A DNA stretch of 64,000 bases from Paracoccus spongiarum (GTDB lineage: Bacteria > Pseudomonadota > Alphaproteobacteria > Rhodobacterales > Rhodobacteraceae). The translations under genes were made by a program, and so were the position numbers. Each line of letters starts with the position of its first letter. The stretch's first letter is position 1. The notes below the pieces were generated by a model. It did no database searches and was not told the origin of the DNA. It saw only the letters and a list, made by a program, of their open reading frames with translations. Where the stretch lies: assembly GCF_030732095.1 (NCBI RefSeq), contig NZ_JAVAMQ010000010.1:1-64000 (forward strand), read 5' to 3'. Shown piece after piece: positions 37,003-45,002 of this stretch.

Positions 37003-37989
37003 CTATTGCGCGCTGGCCGCGGTGGTGAACAGGTCGACGATGTCGGTGCCGATCTGGTCCGACCATTTCTGGAAGCTGGGCTTGGTCGCCTCGCGGAAGG
37101 CGGCAAGTTGCTCGGCGGTGGGCTCGTGCACTTCCATGCCCTGCTCTTTCAGGTAGTCCAGCCCTTCGGCGGTGGCCTCGCGGCTGATCTGGATCTGATA
37201 CTGCATCGCCTCGGTCGCAGCCTTCTGGAACTGGGCCTTGGTGGCGTCGTCGAGGCTGTCCCACTTGGCGCTGCTGATGCCCAGGAACAGCGGATCATAG
37301 CTGTAATGCCACGGCGTGATGTATTTCTGCACCTCGTAGACGCGCTGCGGAATGATCACCGCGCCGATCGGGTTTTCCTGCCCGTCCACCACGCCCTGCT
37401 GAAGCGCGGGGAAGGTTTCGGTCCACTGCATCTGCTGCGGATTGGCGCCCAGATCGTTCATCACGTCGATATACATCGGGCCGGCGACGCGCATCTTCAG
37501 CCCCTTCATGTCCTCGGGCGAGGTGATCGGGCGCTTGGAATTGGTGACCTCGCGGAAGCCGTTCTCGCCCCAGGCCAGAACCTGGATGCCGTGGCCCTGC
37601 ATGATCTCCTTCATCCGGTCGCCGGCGGGGCCGCCCGTGGCGCGGTCCACGGCCTCGTAGTCCGAAAACAGATAGGGCAGCGAGAACGCGGCCATCTCGG
37701 GGGCCAGCGGCGTCACGTTGATGGCCGAGGTCAGCACCAGGTCGATGGCACCGCGGCCGGTCATCTCGGCCTGCTTCATCTGGTCACCGCCCGACAGCTG
37801 CGCGTTCGGAAACACCCGCACGTCATAGGCGCCGCCGGTCTCGGCCGCCAACAGTTCGGCGAACTTGTCCGCGCCCTTCTGCCAGGTGGTCTGGTCGCCG
37901 GTGTTGTGCGACAGCCGCAGCGTTTCGGCGGCGGCCGGCAGGCACAGGGCAATCGCCGTCGTCAGGCCAAGGGCCAATTTGTTGAACAT
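37003..37989 (-). CDS. dctP: TRAP transporter substrate-binding protein DctP
   Basis: This 328-residue periplasmic protein begins at ATG 37989 after GGGAGGAG, with a signal peptide ending CLPAAAE. The DctP fold is marked by FAELLAAETGGAYDVRVFPN, then LVLTSAINVTPLAPEMAAFSLPYLF and the substrate-clamping Arg in LKMRVAGPMYIDVMNDLGANP. GVVDGQENPIGAVI is near residues 205-218. The binding Arg-Asn pattern suits carboxylates. It is the first gene of dctPQM and is divergent from the IclR regulator, with a shared regulatory spacer containing an inverted repeat. Confidence 0.93.
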   Translation of the reverse strand: MFNKLALGLTTAIALCLPAAAETLRLSHNTGDQTTWQKGADKFAELLAAETGGAYDVRVFPNAQLSGGDQMKQAEMTGRGAIDLVLTSAINVTPLAPEMAAFSLPYLFSDYEAVDRATGGPAGDRMKEIMQGHGIQVLAWGENGFREVTNSKRPITSPEDMKGLKMRVAGPMYIDVMNDLGANPQQMQWTETFPALQQGVVDGQENPIGAVIIPQRVYEVQKYITPWHYSYDPLFLGISSAKWDSLDDATKAQFQKAATEAMQYQIQISREATAEGLDYLKEQGMEVHEPTAEQLAAFREATKPSFQKWSDQIGTDIVDLFTTAASAQ

Positions 37990-38087
37990 CGCTTCTCCTC
38001 CCATTCCACGATGCGGCACGTTAGCCGCCGTCATTTCCGGATATTTACGGATGCCATGCAGCCATGCAATAAGAATCGCATCAAGGT

Positions 38088-38903
38088 ATGGGACAGTCAT
38101 TCCATATGATGGAATTACCTGCGGATCATGGAACCCAAAGCGTCGCGCGCGCGGTCGCGATATGGCGGCAGATCGCGCGATCGGCCCGCTCCGGCCTGTC
38201 GCTGGCCGAGCTTGCGGCCGTGACCGGGCTGGCCAAGCCGACGCTGCGCCGGATCCTCGTCGCGCTGATCCGCGAGGGGATGGTGGATCAGGATCCGGCA
38301 TCGCGCCGCTATTTCCCCGGACCCGAGACCTATGTCACCGGAATGCTGGCCGCGCCCCGGTTCGGGCTGATGCGAATCGCCCAGCCGGCCCTGATCCGGC
38401 TGGCGCGCGAGACGGGCGACACCTGCTTCCTGACGGTTCCGCGCGGGCTGCACGCGGTCTGCCTACTGCGCGAGGAGGGCAGCCATCCGGTGCGCACCCA
38501 CGCCCTGCAGCCCGGCGACGAACATCCGCTGGGGATCGGCGCGGGCTCGCTGGCGATTCTTGCGGCGATGCCCGATGACGAGATCGCGGTGCTGCTGGAC
38601 CAGCTTGCGCCGCTGCTGACGATGCCGCGCTATGCCGCCTACAGCCCCGCCATGCTGCGCGACGCCGTGGCCGAGACCCGCACCCGCGGCCATGCCCTGA
38701 ACCCCGGCCTGATCGTGCCGGGCAGCTGGGGCATCGGCGTGGCGATCCGCCATCCGCTGGGCGGAATCGCGGGGGCGCTGTCGCTGGCCGCCATCGACAG
38801 GCGCCTGATGCCCGACCGGCAGGGCGAACTGGCCGCGCTGCTGCGCGCCGAGGCAAGCCGGGCCGAAAAGGACCTTGCCGATCTGTTGCGGAGGAAGACA
38901 TGA
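38088..38903 (+). CDS. IclR-family transcriptional regulator
   Basis: This product of up to 271 residues has an N-terminal winged HTH (TQSVARAVAIWRQIARSA, then LSLAELAAVTGLAKPTLRRIL) and a C-terminal IclR effector domain with DTCFLTVPRGLHAVCLLREEG, PLGIGAGSLAILAAMP and LGGIAGALSLAAI. The effector is presumably an organic acid or CoA pathway intermediate. The start is uncertain: 38088, 38106 and 38109 are all possible and none has a good ribosome binding site. It is divergent from dctPQM and overlaps the thiolase start (ATGA), so it is co-transcribed with the catabolic genes and likely controls both directions. Confidence 0.9.
   Translation: MGQSFHMMELPADHGTQSVARAVAIWRQIARSARSGLSLAELAAVTGLAKPTLRRILVALIREGMVDQDPASRRYFPGPETYVTGMLAAPRFGLMRIAQPALIRLARETGDTCFLTVPRGLHAVCLLREEGSHPVRTHALQPGDEHPLGIGAGSLAILAAMPDDEIAVLLDQLAPLLTMPRYAAYSPAMLRDAVAETRTRGHALNPGLIVPGSWGIGVAIRHPLGGIAGALSLAAIDRRLMPDRQGELAALLRAEASRAEKDLADLLRRKT
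38099..38115. promoter_or_regulatory. 17-bp inverted repeat, candidate IclR-family operator
   Basis: ATTCCAT-ATG-ATGGAAT is a perfect 7-3-7 inverted repeat at the 5' end of the IclR gene. TTCCA...TGGAA spaced by five bases is the mirror arrangement of the TGGAA-N5-TTCCA core seen in IclR operators. A further ATTCCA half-site lies at 38003-38008, next to dctP. The repeat sits between or over the possible start codons at 38088, 38106 and 38109, so binding would also affect autoregulation. Confidence 0.5.
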
Positions 38904-40081
38904 CAGACCTGCCCGCCGCGCCCCATGGGCGCATCATCGGATGGGCGCATACGCGCTTTGGCAAATCCGCGGCACCCGATGTCGAGGCGCTGATGGCCGA
39001 AGTCACAGGCGCCGCGCTGGATCACGCCGGCATCGAGGCCGCGCAGCTGGACGGCATCTTCGTCGGCTGCTTCAATGGCGGCCTGCAAAGGCAGGGCTTC
39101 GAGGCCGCGCTGGTGGCCCTTGGCCGGGACGGTCTGGCGCATGTACCGGCGGTGCGGCTGGAAAATGCCTGCGCGACAGGCTCGGCGGCGGTTGCCGCGG
39201 CGCTGGATTTCATCGGCTCGGGGCGCGGCCGAGTGGCCCTTGTCGTGGGCGCCGAGAAGATGACCGCGACCCCGGGCGCCGAGATCGGCGACATCCTGCT
39301 GGGCGCCAGCTACCGGGCCGAGGAAGGCGATACGCCGGGCGGCTTCGCCGGGGTCTTCGGCGGCATCGCCAACAGCTACTTCCAGCGGTACGGCGACGTG
39401 TCGCGCGAACTGGCCATGATCGCGGCCAAGAACCACGCGAACGGCGCGCGAAATCCCTGGGCGCACATGCAGAAGGATGTGGGCTTCGATTTCTGCAACA
39501 CCGTCAGTGACCGCAATCCGATCGCGGCGGGTCCGTTGCGGCGCACCGATTGCTCGCTGGTGTCGGACGGCGCAGCGGCGCTGGTCATCGCCCATCCCGA
39601 CATCGAGGCGCCCCGCGCCATCGAGTTCCGCGCGCAGCGGCAGGCCAATGACTTCCTGCCAATCTCGCGTCGCGACATTCTTGATTTCGCCGGCGCGCGG
39701 CGGGCCTGGGCCGAGGCGCTGACGCAGGCCGGCGCCGGGCTGGACGATCTTTCCCTGGTGGAAACCCACGACTGCTTCACCATGGCAGAGCTGCTGGAAT
39801 ACGAGGCGATGGGCCTTGCCCCGCGCGGGCAGGGCGGGCGCGTCATCGCCGAGGGGCTGACCGCCCGCGGCGGCCGCCTGCCGGTGAACCCCTCGGGCGG
39901 GCTGAAGGCGCGGGGACACCCCATCGGCGCCACTGGCGTCTCGCAGCATGTCATGGCCGCGATGCAGCTGGCCGGCGAGGCGGGCGAGATGCAGGTTCCC
40001 GGCGCCACGCTGGCCGGCGTCTTCAACATGGGCGGCGCGGCGGTCGCGAATTACGTGTCGATCCTCGAGAGGGTGGCATGA
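38900..40081 (+). CDS. SCP-x-like thiolase (acetyl-CoA acetyltransferase family)
   Basis: This 393-residue thiolase-fold enzyme would cleave a 3-oxoacyl-CoA with free CoA. The nucleophile Cys lies in RLENACATGSAAVAAALD (near residue 91). The second catalytic region is VETHDCFTMAELLEYE (with His and Cys), and the oxyanion/catalytic His is in NPSGGLKARGHPIGATG. The HDCF and ENACATGS patterns place it with SCP-2/SCP-x thiolases and not with biosynthetic AtoB. Start and stop overlap the IclR and ligase genes by four bases each, so the operon is tightly coupled. Confidence 0.88.
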   Translation: MTDLPAAPHGRIIGWAHTRFGKSAAPDVEALMAEVTGAALDHAGIEAAQLDGIFVGCFNGGLQRQGFEAALVALGRDGLAHVPAVRLENACATGSAAVAAALDFIGSGRGRVALVVGAEKMTATPGAEIGDILLGASYRAEEGDTPGGFAGVFGGIANSYFQRYGDVSRELAMIAAKNHANGARNPWAHMQKDVGFDFCNTVSDRNPIAAGPLRRTDCSLVSDGAAALVIAHPDIEAPRAIEFRAQRQANDFLPISRRDILDFAGARRAWAEALTQAGAGLDDLSLVETHDCFTMAELLEYEAMGLAPRGQGGRVIAEGLTARGGRLPVNPSGGLKARGHPIGATGVSQHVMAAMQLAGEAGEMQVPGATLAGVFNMGGAAVANYVSILERVA

Positions 40082-41643
40082 CGCCGTTCTCGACGCGCAC
40101 CATGAATCTGGGACATCTGCTGGACCAGACCGCCCGCCGGCTGCCCGACCGTATGGCCATGATCTGGGGCGACCACGGCTGGAGCTGGTTGGCGATGCGC
40201 GCGCGCGTCGATGCGATGGCGCGGCTGCTGGCTGCGGAATACGGTGTCGGCAAGGGCGACCGGGTGCTGGTCCAGTCCCAGAACAACAACCAGATGTGGG
40301 AAAGCCTGTGGGCCTGCCTCAAGCTGGGCGCGATCTGGGTGCCGGCGAATTTCCGCGGCACGCCTGCTGACCTGCGCTGGATGGCCGAGTTGGCCGAACC
40401 CCGGCTGCTGATCTGCGAGGCGGCCTTTCCGGATCATGCCGCGATCTGCGATCTTCCGGTGCTGGCGATCGGCGCTGCCGCCTTCGGCCCCGACATCGAC
40501 GCGCGGCTGGCCCTGCACGAGGCAGCGCCGCTGCGCCCAGCGGATGTGGACCGCGACGATCCGGCCTGGCTGTTCTTTACCTCTGGCGCGACCGGCAAGC
40601 CCAAGGCGGCGGTGCTGACCCACGGGCAGATGGGCTTCGTGATCGCCAACCATCTGGCCGACCTGATACCCGGCACCACCGAGGATGATGCCTCGCTGGT
40701 GGTCGCGCCGCTCAGCCATGGTGCGGGCATCCACCAGATGCTGCAGGTCGCGCGCGGTGTGCCCACGATCCTGCCCGCCGGACCCTTCGATCCGGCCGAG
40801 GTCTGGCGGCTGGTCGCGGCGCATCGGGTCAGCAACATGTTCACCGTGCCGACCATCGTGAAGCTGCTGACCGAACACCCTTCGGTCGACCGGCACGACC
40901 ATTCCAGCCTGCGCCACGTCATCTATGCCGGTGCGCCGATGTACCGCGCCGATCAGCGTCGCGCGCTGGACCGGCTGGGCCCGGTGCTGGTGCAGTATTT
41001 CGGCCTTGGCGAGGTCACCGGCTGCATCACCGTCCTGCCGGCGCGGCTGCACGACGCCTCTGCCACCTGGGATCGCGAGGGCAGCTGCGGCTTTGCGCGC
41101 ACGGGAATGCAGGTCGAGATCCAGGACGAGACCGGCGCCCCCCTTCCGCCCGGCCACACCGGAGAGCTGTGCGTGACCGGCGGCGCGGTCTTTGCCGGTT
41201 ATTGGCGAAACCCTGAGGCGAACGCCAGGGCATTCCGCAACGGCTGGTTCCGCACCGGCGATCTGGGCCATATGGACGAGGAGGGGTTCTTCTACCTGAC
41301 TGGCCGCGAAAGCGACATGTTCATCTCGGGCGGCTCGAACATCCATCCGCGCGAGATCGAGGAAAAATTGCTGACCCATCCCGAGGTCAGCGAATGTGCC
41401 GTGCTGGGCATGCCCGATCCCACCTGGGGCGAGGTCGGGGTGGCGATCTGCGTGACCCGCGACGGCAGCCGCCCGGACCTGGGCGACTGGCTGGCATCGC
41501 GCATCGCGCGCTACAAGATGCCGCGTCGGTTCCTGTTCTGGGACGCGCTGCCGCGGTCGGGCTATGGCAAGATCACCAAGAGGCTGGTGCGCGACGAGCT
41601 GGTGCGCCGCGACGCGCTGACCGACACCGGCGCAGATGGCTGA
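40078..41643 (+). CDS. AMP-dependent acyl-CoA synthetase
   Basis: This 521-residue adenylate-forming enzyme activates a carboxylic acid to its CoA thioester. It has the P-loop WLFFTSGATGKPKAAVLTHG (near residue 163), YFGLGEVTG in the A5 motif, RTGDLGHMDEEGFFYLTGR (A7/A8) and ISGGSNIHPREIEE. The C-terminal catalytic lysine lies in SGYGKITKRLV. The sequence gives no clear clue to chain length or aromatic substrate. It lies between a thiolase and a PPC-domain gene, opposite a TRAP carboxylate transporter, consistent with uptake followed by CoA activation. Confidence 0.9.
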   Translation: MTPFSTRTMNLGHLLDQTARRLPDRMAMIWGDHGWSWLAMRARVDAMARLLAAEYGVGKGDRVLVQSQNNNQMWESLWACLKLGAIWVPANFRGTPADLRWMAELAEPRLLICEAAFPDHAAICDLPVLAIGAAAFGPDIDARLALHEAAPLRPADVDRDDPAWLFFTSGATGKPKAAVLTHGQMGFVIANHLADLIPGTTEDDASLVVAPLSHGAGIHQMLQVARGVPTILPAGPFDPAEVWRLVAAHRVSNMFTVPTIVKLLTEHPSVDRHDHSSLRHVIYAGAPMYRADQRRALDRLGPVLVQYFGLGEVTGCITVLPARLHDASATWDREGSCGFARTGMQVEIQDETGAPLPPGHTGELCVTGGAVFAGYWRNPEANARAFRNGWFRTGDLGHMDEEGFFYLTGRESDMFISGGSNIHPREIEEKLLTHPEVSECAVLGMPDPTWGEVGVAICVTRDGSRPDLGDWLASRIARYKMPRRFLFWDALPRSGYGKITKRLVRDELVRRDALTDTGADG

Positions 41644-42442
41644 GCCGCTGCGCCATCCCGGCCCGGCCAGCGGCCCGCGCCTGCAGATGGCGCGCAGCCG
41701 GGTCAGCCGCCGCAGGATTGAGCTGGCGGCGGGCGTCCCGCTGGATCAGGCGATCCCGGCGGCCCTGCAGGGCGACGGCAGCGCCTGGATCGTCCTGGGC
41801 GGGGCGCGCGCCGATATTCGTTTCGTCCTGCCCGATCGGGCGACCGACGGGCTGCACGCGGCGTGGTATTCGCCGGTCCAGACGCTGGCGGCCGCGACGA
41901 TCCATCGCGCCGGCATCGTCTGGGGGCTGCGCGAGGGCCGGGGTTTCGGGCATTGCCACGGTCTCTGGGGCTCGGCCATGGGGCATCTGCTGCTGGACCA
42001 GTCGGTGCTGTGCGAGCCCTGCATCGCCGAGGCGCTGATCTTCACCGACGCCCGGTTCGAGGCCAGCCCGGATGCGGAAACCGCCTTTACCCTTTTCAAA
42101 CCGGTGCAGATGTCCGAACCGGACCGGACCGAGGCGGCGCTGCTGCGGCTGGCGCCGCATGTCGAGCTGGCCAGCGGGCTGTCCGATGCGATGGGCCGGC
42201 TGGGCTGGGACCGCGCGCGTCTTGCGGGGCTGGGCAGCCTCGATACCGCACGGCTTGCCGACGGGCGGCTGCTGGACAGTCACGCGACCGAGTTCCTGAT
42301 CCGCCCCGGCGCAATCGATGCGACCGGACGGGGTGTCGGGCTGGACATCGTCGGCATCGGTGGCGCGCATCTTCAGGGGTGCCTGGCGCCGCTGGGCAAC
42401 CGGATCTGCGTGACCGCCGAACTGGTCCTGACCCGCCCCTGA
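41636..42442 (+). CDS. Two-domain PPC/DUF296-like protein
   Basis: This 268-residue protein starts inside the ligase 3' end (8-base overlap). Two related halves are visible. The first (about 25-125) has RRIELAAGVPLDQAIPAALQ, then SAWIVLGGARADIRFVLP and the metal-type motif GFGHCHGLWGSAMG. The second (about 170-268) ends IVGIGGAHLQGCLAPLGNRICVTAELVL. This matches the PPC/DUF296 fold of AF0104-like proteins, some of which bind metal through HxH. The function in the pathway is unknown. It could be a hydrolase or decarboxylase acting on the CoA pathway product. It is the last gene of the IclR operon. Confidence 0.72.
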   Translation: MAEPLRHPGPASGPRLQMARSRVSRRRIELAAGVPLDQAIPAALQGDGSAWIVLGGARADIRFVLPDRATDGLHAAWYSPVQTLAAATIHRAGIVWGLREGRGFGHCHGLWGSAMGHLLLDQSVLCEPCIAEALIFTDARFEASPDAETAFTLFKPVQMSEPDRTEAALLRLAPHVELASGLSDAMGRLGWDRARLAGLGSLDTARLADGRLLDSHATEFLIRPGAIDATGRGVGLDIVGIGGAHLQGCLAPLGNRICVTAELVLTRP

Positions 42443-42482
42443 CGCGAGACCCGCCCCGCTCGGCCCGGCTGCCTCAATGAAA

Positions 42483-42518
42483 GGGGCCGGCTGGCAGGGT
42501 CTACCGCCAGCCGGCCCC
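42483..42518 (-). terminator. Bidirectional intrinsic terminator between the PPC gene and gap
   Basis: A perfect 13-bp stem (GGGGCCGGCTGGC with its complement) encloses a 10-base loop. On the minus strand it is followed by TTTCATT, 19 bases after the gap stop. On the plus strand it ends CCCCGATTTCC, 40 bases after the PPC gene, so it likely serves both convergent operons. Confidence 0.85.
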
Positions 42519-42536
42519 GATTTCCGTCGGAAGGCG

Positions 42537-43538
42537 TCAGATCAGCTTGCCCATCGCTACGGCGGTGTCGGACATCCGGTTCGAGAAGCCCCATTCATTG
42601 TCATACCAGGTCAGAATGCGGCACAGCTTGCCCTCCATCACCTTGGTCTGGTCCATGTGGAAGATCGAGGAATGCGGGTCGTGGTTGAAGTCCGACGAGA
42701 CGAGGCTTTCCTCGGTGTATCCCAGAATGCCTTTCAGCTGGCCGTCGGCCGCCGACTTGATCGCCGCATTGATCTCGGCCACGCTGGTCTCGCGCTTGGC
42801 CTCGAAGACCAGATCGACGACCGAGACATTCGGCGTCGGCACGCGGATGGCCACGCCGTCCAGCCGGCCCTTCAGTTCCGGCAGGACCAGGCCCACGGCC
42901 TTGGCGGCACCGGTCGAGGTCGGAATCATCGACAGCGCGGCGGCGCGGGCGCGGTACAGGTCCTTGTGCATGGTGTCCAGCGTCGGCTGATCGCCGGTAT
43001 AGCTGTGGATCGTGGTCATGAAGCCGCGACCGATGCCGATGCTGTCGTTCAGCACCTTGGCGACCGGCGACAGGCAGTTGGTGGTGCAGCTGGCGTTGGA
43101 CACGACGATGTCGGCCGCGGTCAGCGTGTCGTGGTTCACGCCATAGACGATGGTCTTGTCGGCATTCTCGCCGGGGGCCGAGATCAGCACCCGCTTGGCG
43201 CCGTTTTCCAGATGGGCCTGGCACTTCTCCTTCGAGGTGAAGATGCCGGTGCATTCCATCACCACATCGACATGGCCCCAGGGCAGGTCGGCGGGGTTGC
43301 GGATGGCGCTGACCTCGATCGGGCCGCGGCCCACATCGATCGACGAGCCGTTGACGGTCACCGTCGCCGGAAAGCGGCCATGCACGCTGTCATAGCGCAG
43401 CAGATGCGCATTGGTCTCGACCGGGCCCAGATCGTTGATGGCGACCACCTCGATATCGGTGCGACCCGATTCCACGATGGCGCGCAGCACGTTGCGACCG
43501 ATGCGACCGAAGCCGTTGATGGCGACCTTGACTGTCAT
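42537..43538 (-). CDS. gap: Glyceraldehyde-3-phosphate dehydrogenase, type I
   Basis: This 333-residue NAD-dependent glycolytic enzyme starts at ATG 43538 ([20 protein letters not shown]), the nucleotide-binding Rossmann start. The catalytic Cys is in [18 protein letters not shown], with the partner His later in the IHSYTGDQ region. [12 protein letters not shown] is at the C-terminus. It is monocistronic between a promoter-like pair and a strong terminator. A 47-codon membrane microprotein lies upstream on the same strand, as in other Rhodobacteraceae. Confidence 0.96.
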   Translation of the reverse strand: MTVKVAINGFGRIGRNVLRAIVESGRTDIEVVAINDLGPVETNAHLLRYDSVHGRFPATVTVNGSSIDVGRGPIEVSAIRNPADLPWGHVDVVMECTGIFTSKEKCQAHLENGAKRVLISAPGENADKTIVYGVNHDTLTAADIVVSNASCTTNCLSPVAKVLNDSIGIGRGFMTTIHSYTGDQPTLDTMHKDLYRARAAALSMIPTSTGAAKAVGLVLPELKGRLDGVAIRVPTPNVSVVDLVFEAKRETSVAEINAAIKSAADGQLKGILGYTEESLVSSDFNHDPHSSIFHMDQTKVMEGKLCRILTWYDNEWGFSNRMSDTAVAMGKLI

Positions 43539-43574
43539 GGTTCTCTCACTCCCGAGCGGATGACGTTGCGCCAT

Positions 43575-43603
43575 CCTCTAGCCCGTGGGCCAGTCCGATG
43601 CAA
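43575..43603 (-). promoter_or_regulatory. Candidate gap promoter
   Basis: On the minus strand TTGCAT (43603-43598), a 17-base spacer and TAGAGG (43580-43575) lie about 37 bases before the gap ATG. Visual match. Confidence 0.4.
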
Positions 43604-43666
43604 ATGCCCGTTGCCGAAGGGGGCTAAAATCCCGCCGTGCCCCGCGCGGTCGCGCGCCCGCGCGGC

Positions 43667-43810
43667 TCAGCGCCAGAAGCTGAGCGTCTCGATCACGGCA
43701 TTCAGCCGGCGTCCCGCGAGGACGGGCAGGTCCAGATGCAGCCACAGGCGATCGGCCACGAGCGCCGCTGCGATCACGAGGGCCAGTGCGATGGCGATGC
43801 GGTTGGTCAT
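43667..43810 (-). CDS. 47-residue single-pass membrane microprotein upstream of gap
   Basis: ATG 43810 follows GGGGAACCCG. The reading frame encodes MTNRIAIALALVIAAALV as an N-terminal transmembrane helix of about 20 residues. It then has ADRLWLHLDLP and a positively charged, amphipathic end terminating in IETLSFWR. A short protein with the same layout (MTNRIA start, hydrophobic helix, FWR end) recurs next to gap in Rhodobacteraceae. It is too short for most ORF callers. Function unknown. The longer 103-codon frame over the same bases (43578-43889) is low-complexity Arg/Gly and is rejected. Confidence 0.7.
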   Translation of the reverse strand: MTNRIAIALALVIAAALVADRLWLHLDLPVLAGRRLNAVIETLSFWR

Positions 43811-43910
43811 CGGGTTCCCCTGCGGCGCGGCCCGGATCGGGCCCGCGCCCGCGTTCTACGCCGCCCGCGCTCGGCGGGGCAAGCCGCACCCGCGGGCCGC
43901 GCCTGTCATC

Positions 43911-44918
43911 CTAGTCCTCGGGTGGCAGGATCAGGGTCAGCTCGCCCGCCTCCTCGAGCCGCCTGATCGCGGCGATCACCTCGGTCTTGGCCTCGTCGAT
44001 GTCGCGGGGACGCAGCTTGCCCAGGGCATCGATCTCCTCGCGCAGGCCGTCGGCCATGCGCTGTGACAGGTTCGCCAGGATGAACGCGGCCGCCGCCGCA
44101 TCGCCGGCATCGGGCGCCGAAAGCGCGCGGATCAACACCGGCTGCTCGACCTCACGGATGATGCGCGGCACGTCGCGCGTCTCGATCCGGGCGGGGATGT
44201 GTTCGAAGATGAAGATGGCCCGGCGCACGCCTTCGGCAAAGCCGGTATCCTCCCTGTCCAGAGAGTCCAGAACCTCGTCGCGCAGATCGGCGGTGGCGAA
44301 GTTCAGGATCGCGCCCATCCGGTCCGCGGCGGGGGTGTCGATCGCCGGGCGGGGCAGGGCATCGGCGGCATGCAGCAGGATCAGCCCGACGCGATGCAGC
44401 GCCTCGGGGGTGACGCCGGCGGTCATCGACATGGCCTGCGCGACGGCGCGGGCCCGGTCGCGGGGCAGGTCGGAAAAGACGGCCGAGGCACGCGAGACCG
44501 GCAGCTTCGACAGCATCAGGGCGACCAGTTCGATCGACTCGGTGGTGGCGAGGGTCAGGATCACCTCCTTCGACAGCGCCGACACGCGCTGCCACGGATC
44601 GCCGCGCCCCGACATCGCGGACAGCCGGCGCAGCCGATCGGTGCTGTCATCGGACAGCTTGCCGCCCAGCATCGCAAGGGTGCCGTCAAGATCGCCCGGA
44701 AAGGTCATGCCGACCGATTCCAGCCGGTCGCAGAATTCCGCGATCACCGCGTCGCGGGTCTGCCGGTCGATCAGTTCCATCCCGGCCATTTCCTCGGCCA
44801 GCAGGGTCTGGCTTTCGCTGTCGAGCCGCGACAGATGCACCGCCTCGTCATCGTCCAGCAGAAGCCGCACGATCACCGCCGCCTTCTGCCGCTGGTTCAA
44901 TCCGCCTTGTGCGTTCAT
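43911..44918 (-). CDS. fliG: FliG-like flagellar motor switch protein, orphan paralogue without EHPQ motif
   Basis: This 335-residue three-domain FliG homologue has an N-terminal FliF-binding region from LNQRQKAAVIVRLLLDDDEA, a middle domain around LATTESIELVALMLSKLPVS, and the C-terminal torque domain NLSQRMADGLREEIDALGKL. The last part keeps the SQR, REE and conserved RRLEEAGEL features that face the MotA stator. In the middle domain the FliM-binding EHPQ motif is replaced by ESIE. No other flagellar genes are in the window. It may therefore be a diverged motor part encoded away from the flagellar cluster, or a repurposed paralogue. It lies between gap and purB. Confidence 0.82.
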   Translation of the reverse strand: MNAQGGLNQRQKAAVIVRLLLDDDEAVHLSRLDSESQTLLAEEMAGMELIDRQTRDAVIAEFCDRLESVGMTFPGDLDGTLAMLGGKLSDDSTDRLRRLSAMSGRGDPWQRVSALSKEVILTLATTESIELVALMLSKLPVSRASAVFSDLPRDRARAVAQAMSMTAGVTPEALHRVGLILLHAADALPRPAIDTPAADRMGAILNFATADLRDEVLDSLDREDTGFAEGVRRAIFIFEHIPARIETRDVPRIIREVEQPVLIRALSAPDAGDAAAAAFILANLSQRMADGLREEIDALGKLRPRDIDEAKTEVIAAIRRLEEAGELTLILPPED

Positions 44919-45002
44919 GTCGTCTGCCCCGTCGGCCGCCTGTTTGCGCTGGTGGCCAAGCTTGCAGAAATTCCCTAAACGCGCGTTAGCGCCGCCGGCC
45001 GA

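Noticed and set aside
43578..43889. 103-codon minus-strand frame near gap
   Set aside because: Arg/Gly/Pro-rich; the 47-codon frame in another register has a better start, a transmembrane helix and a conserved-looking end.
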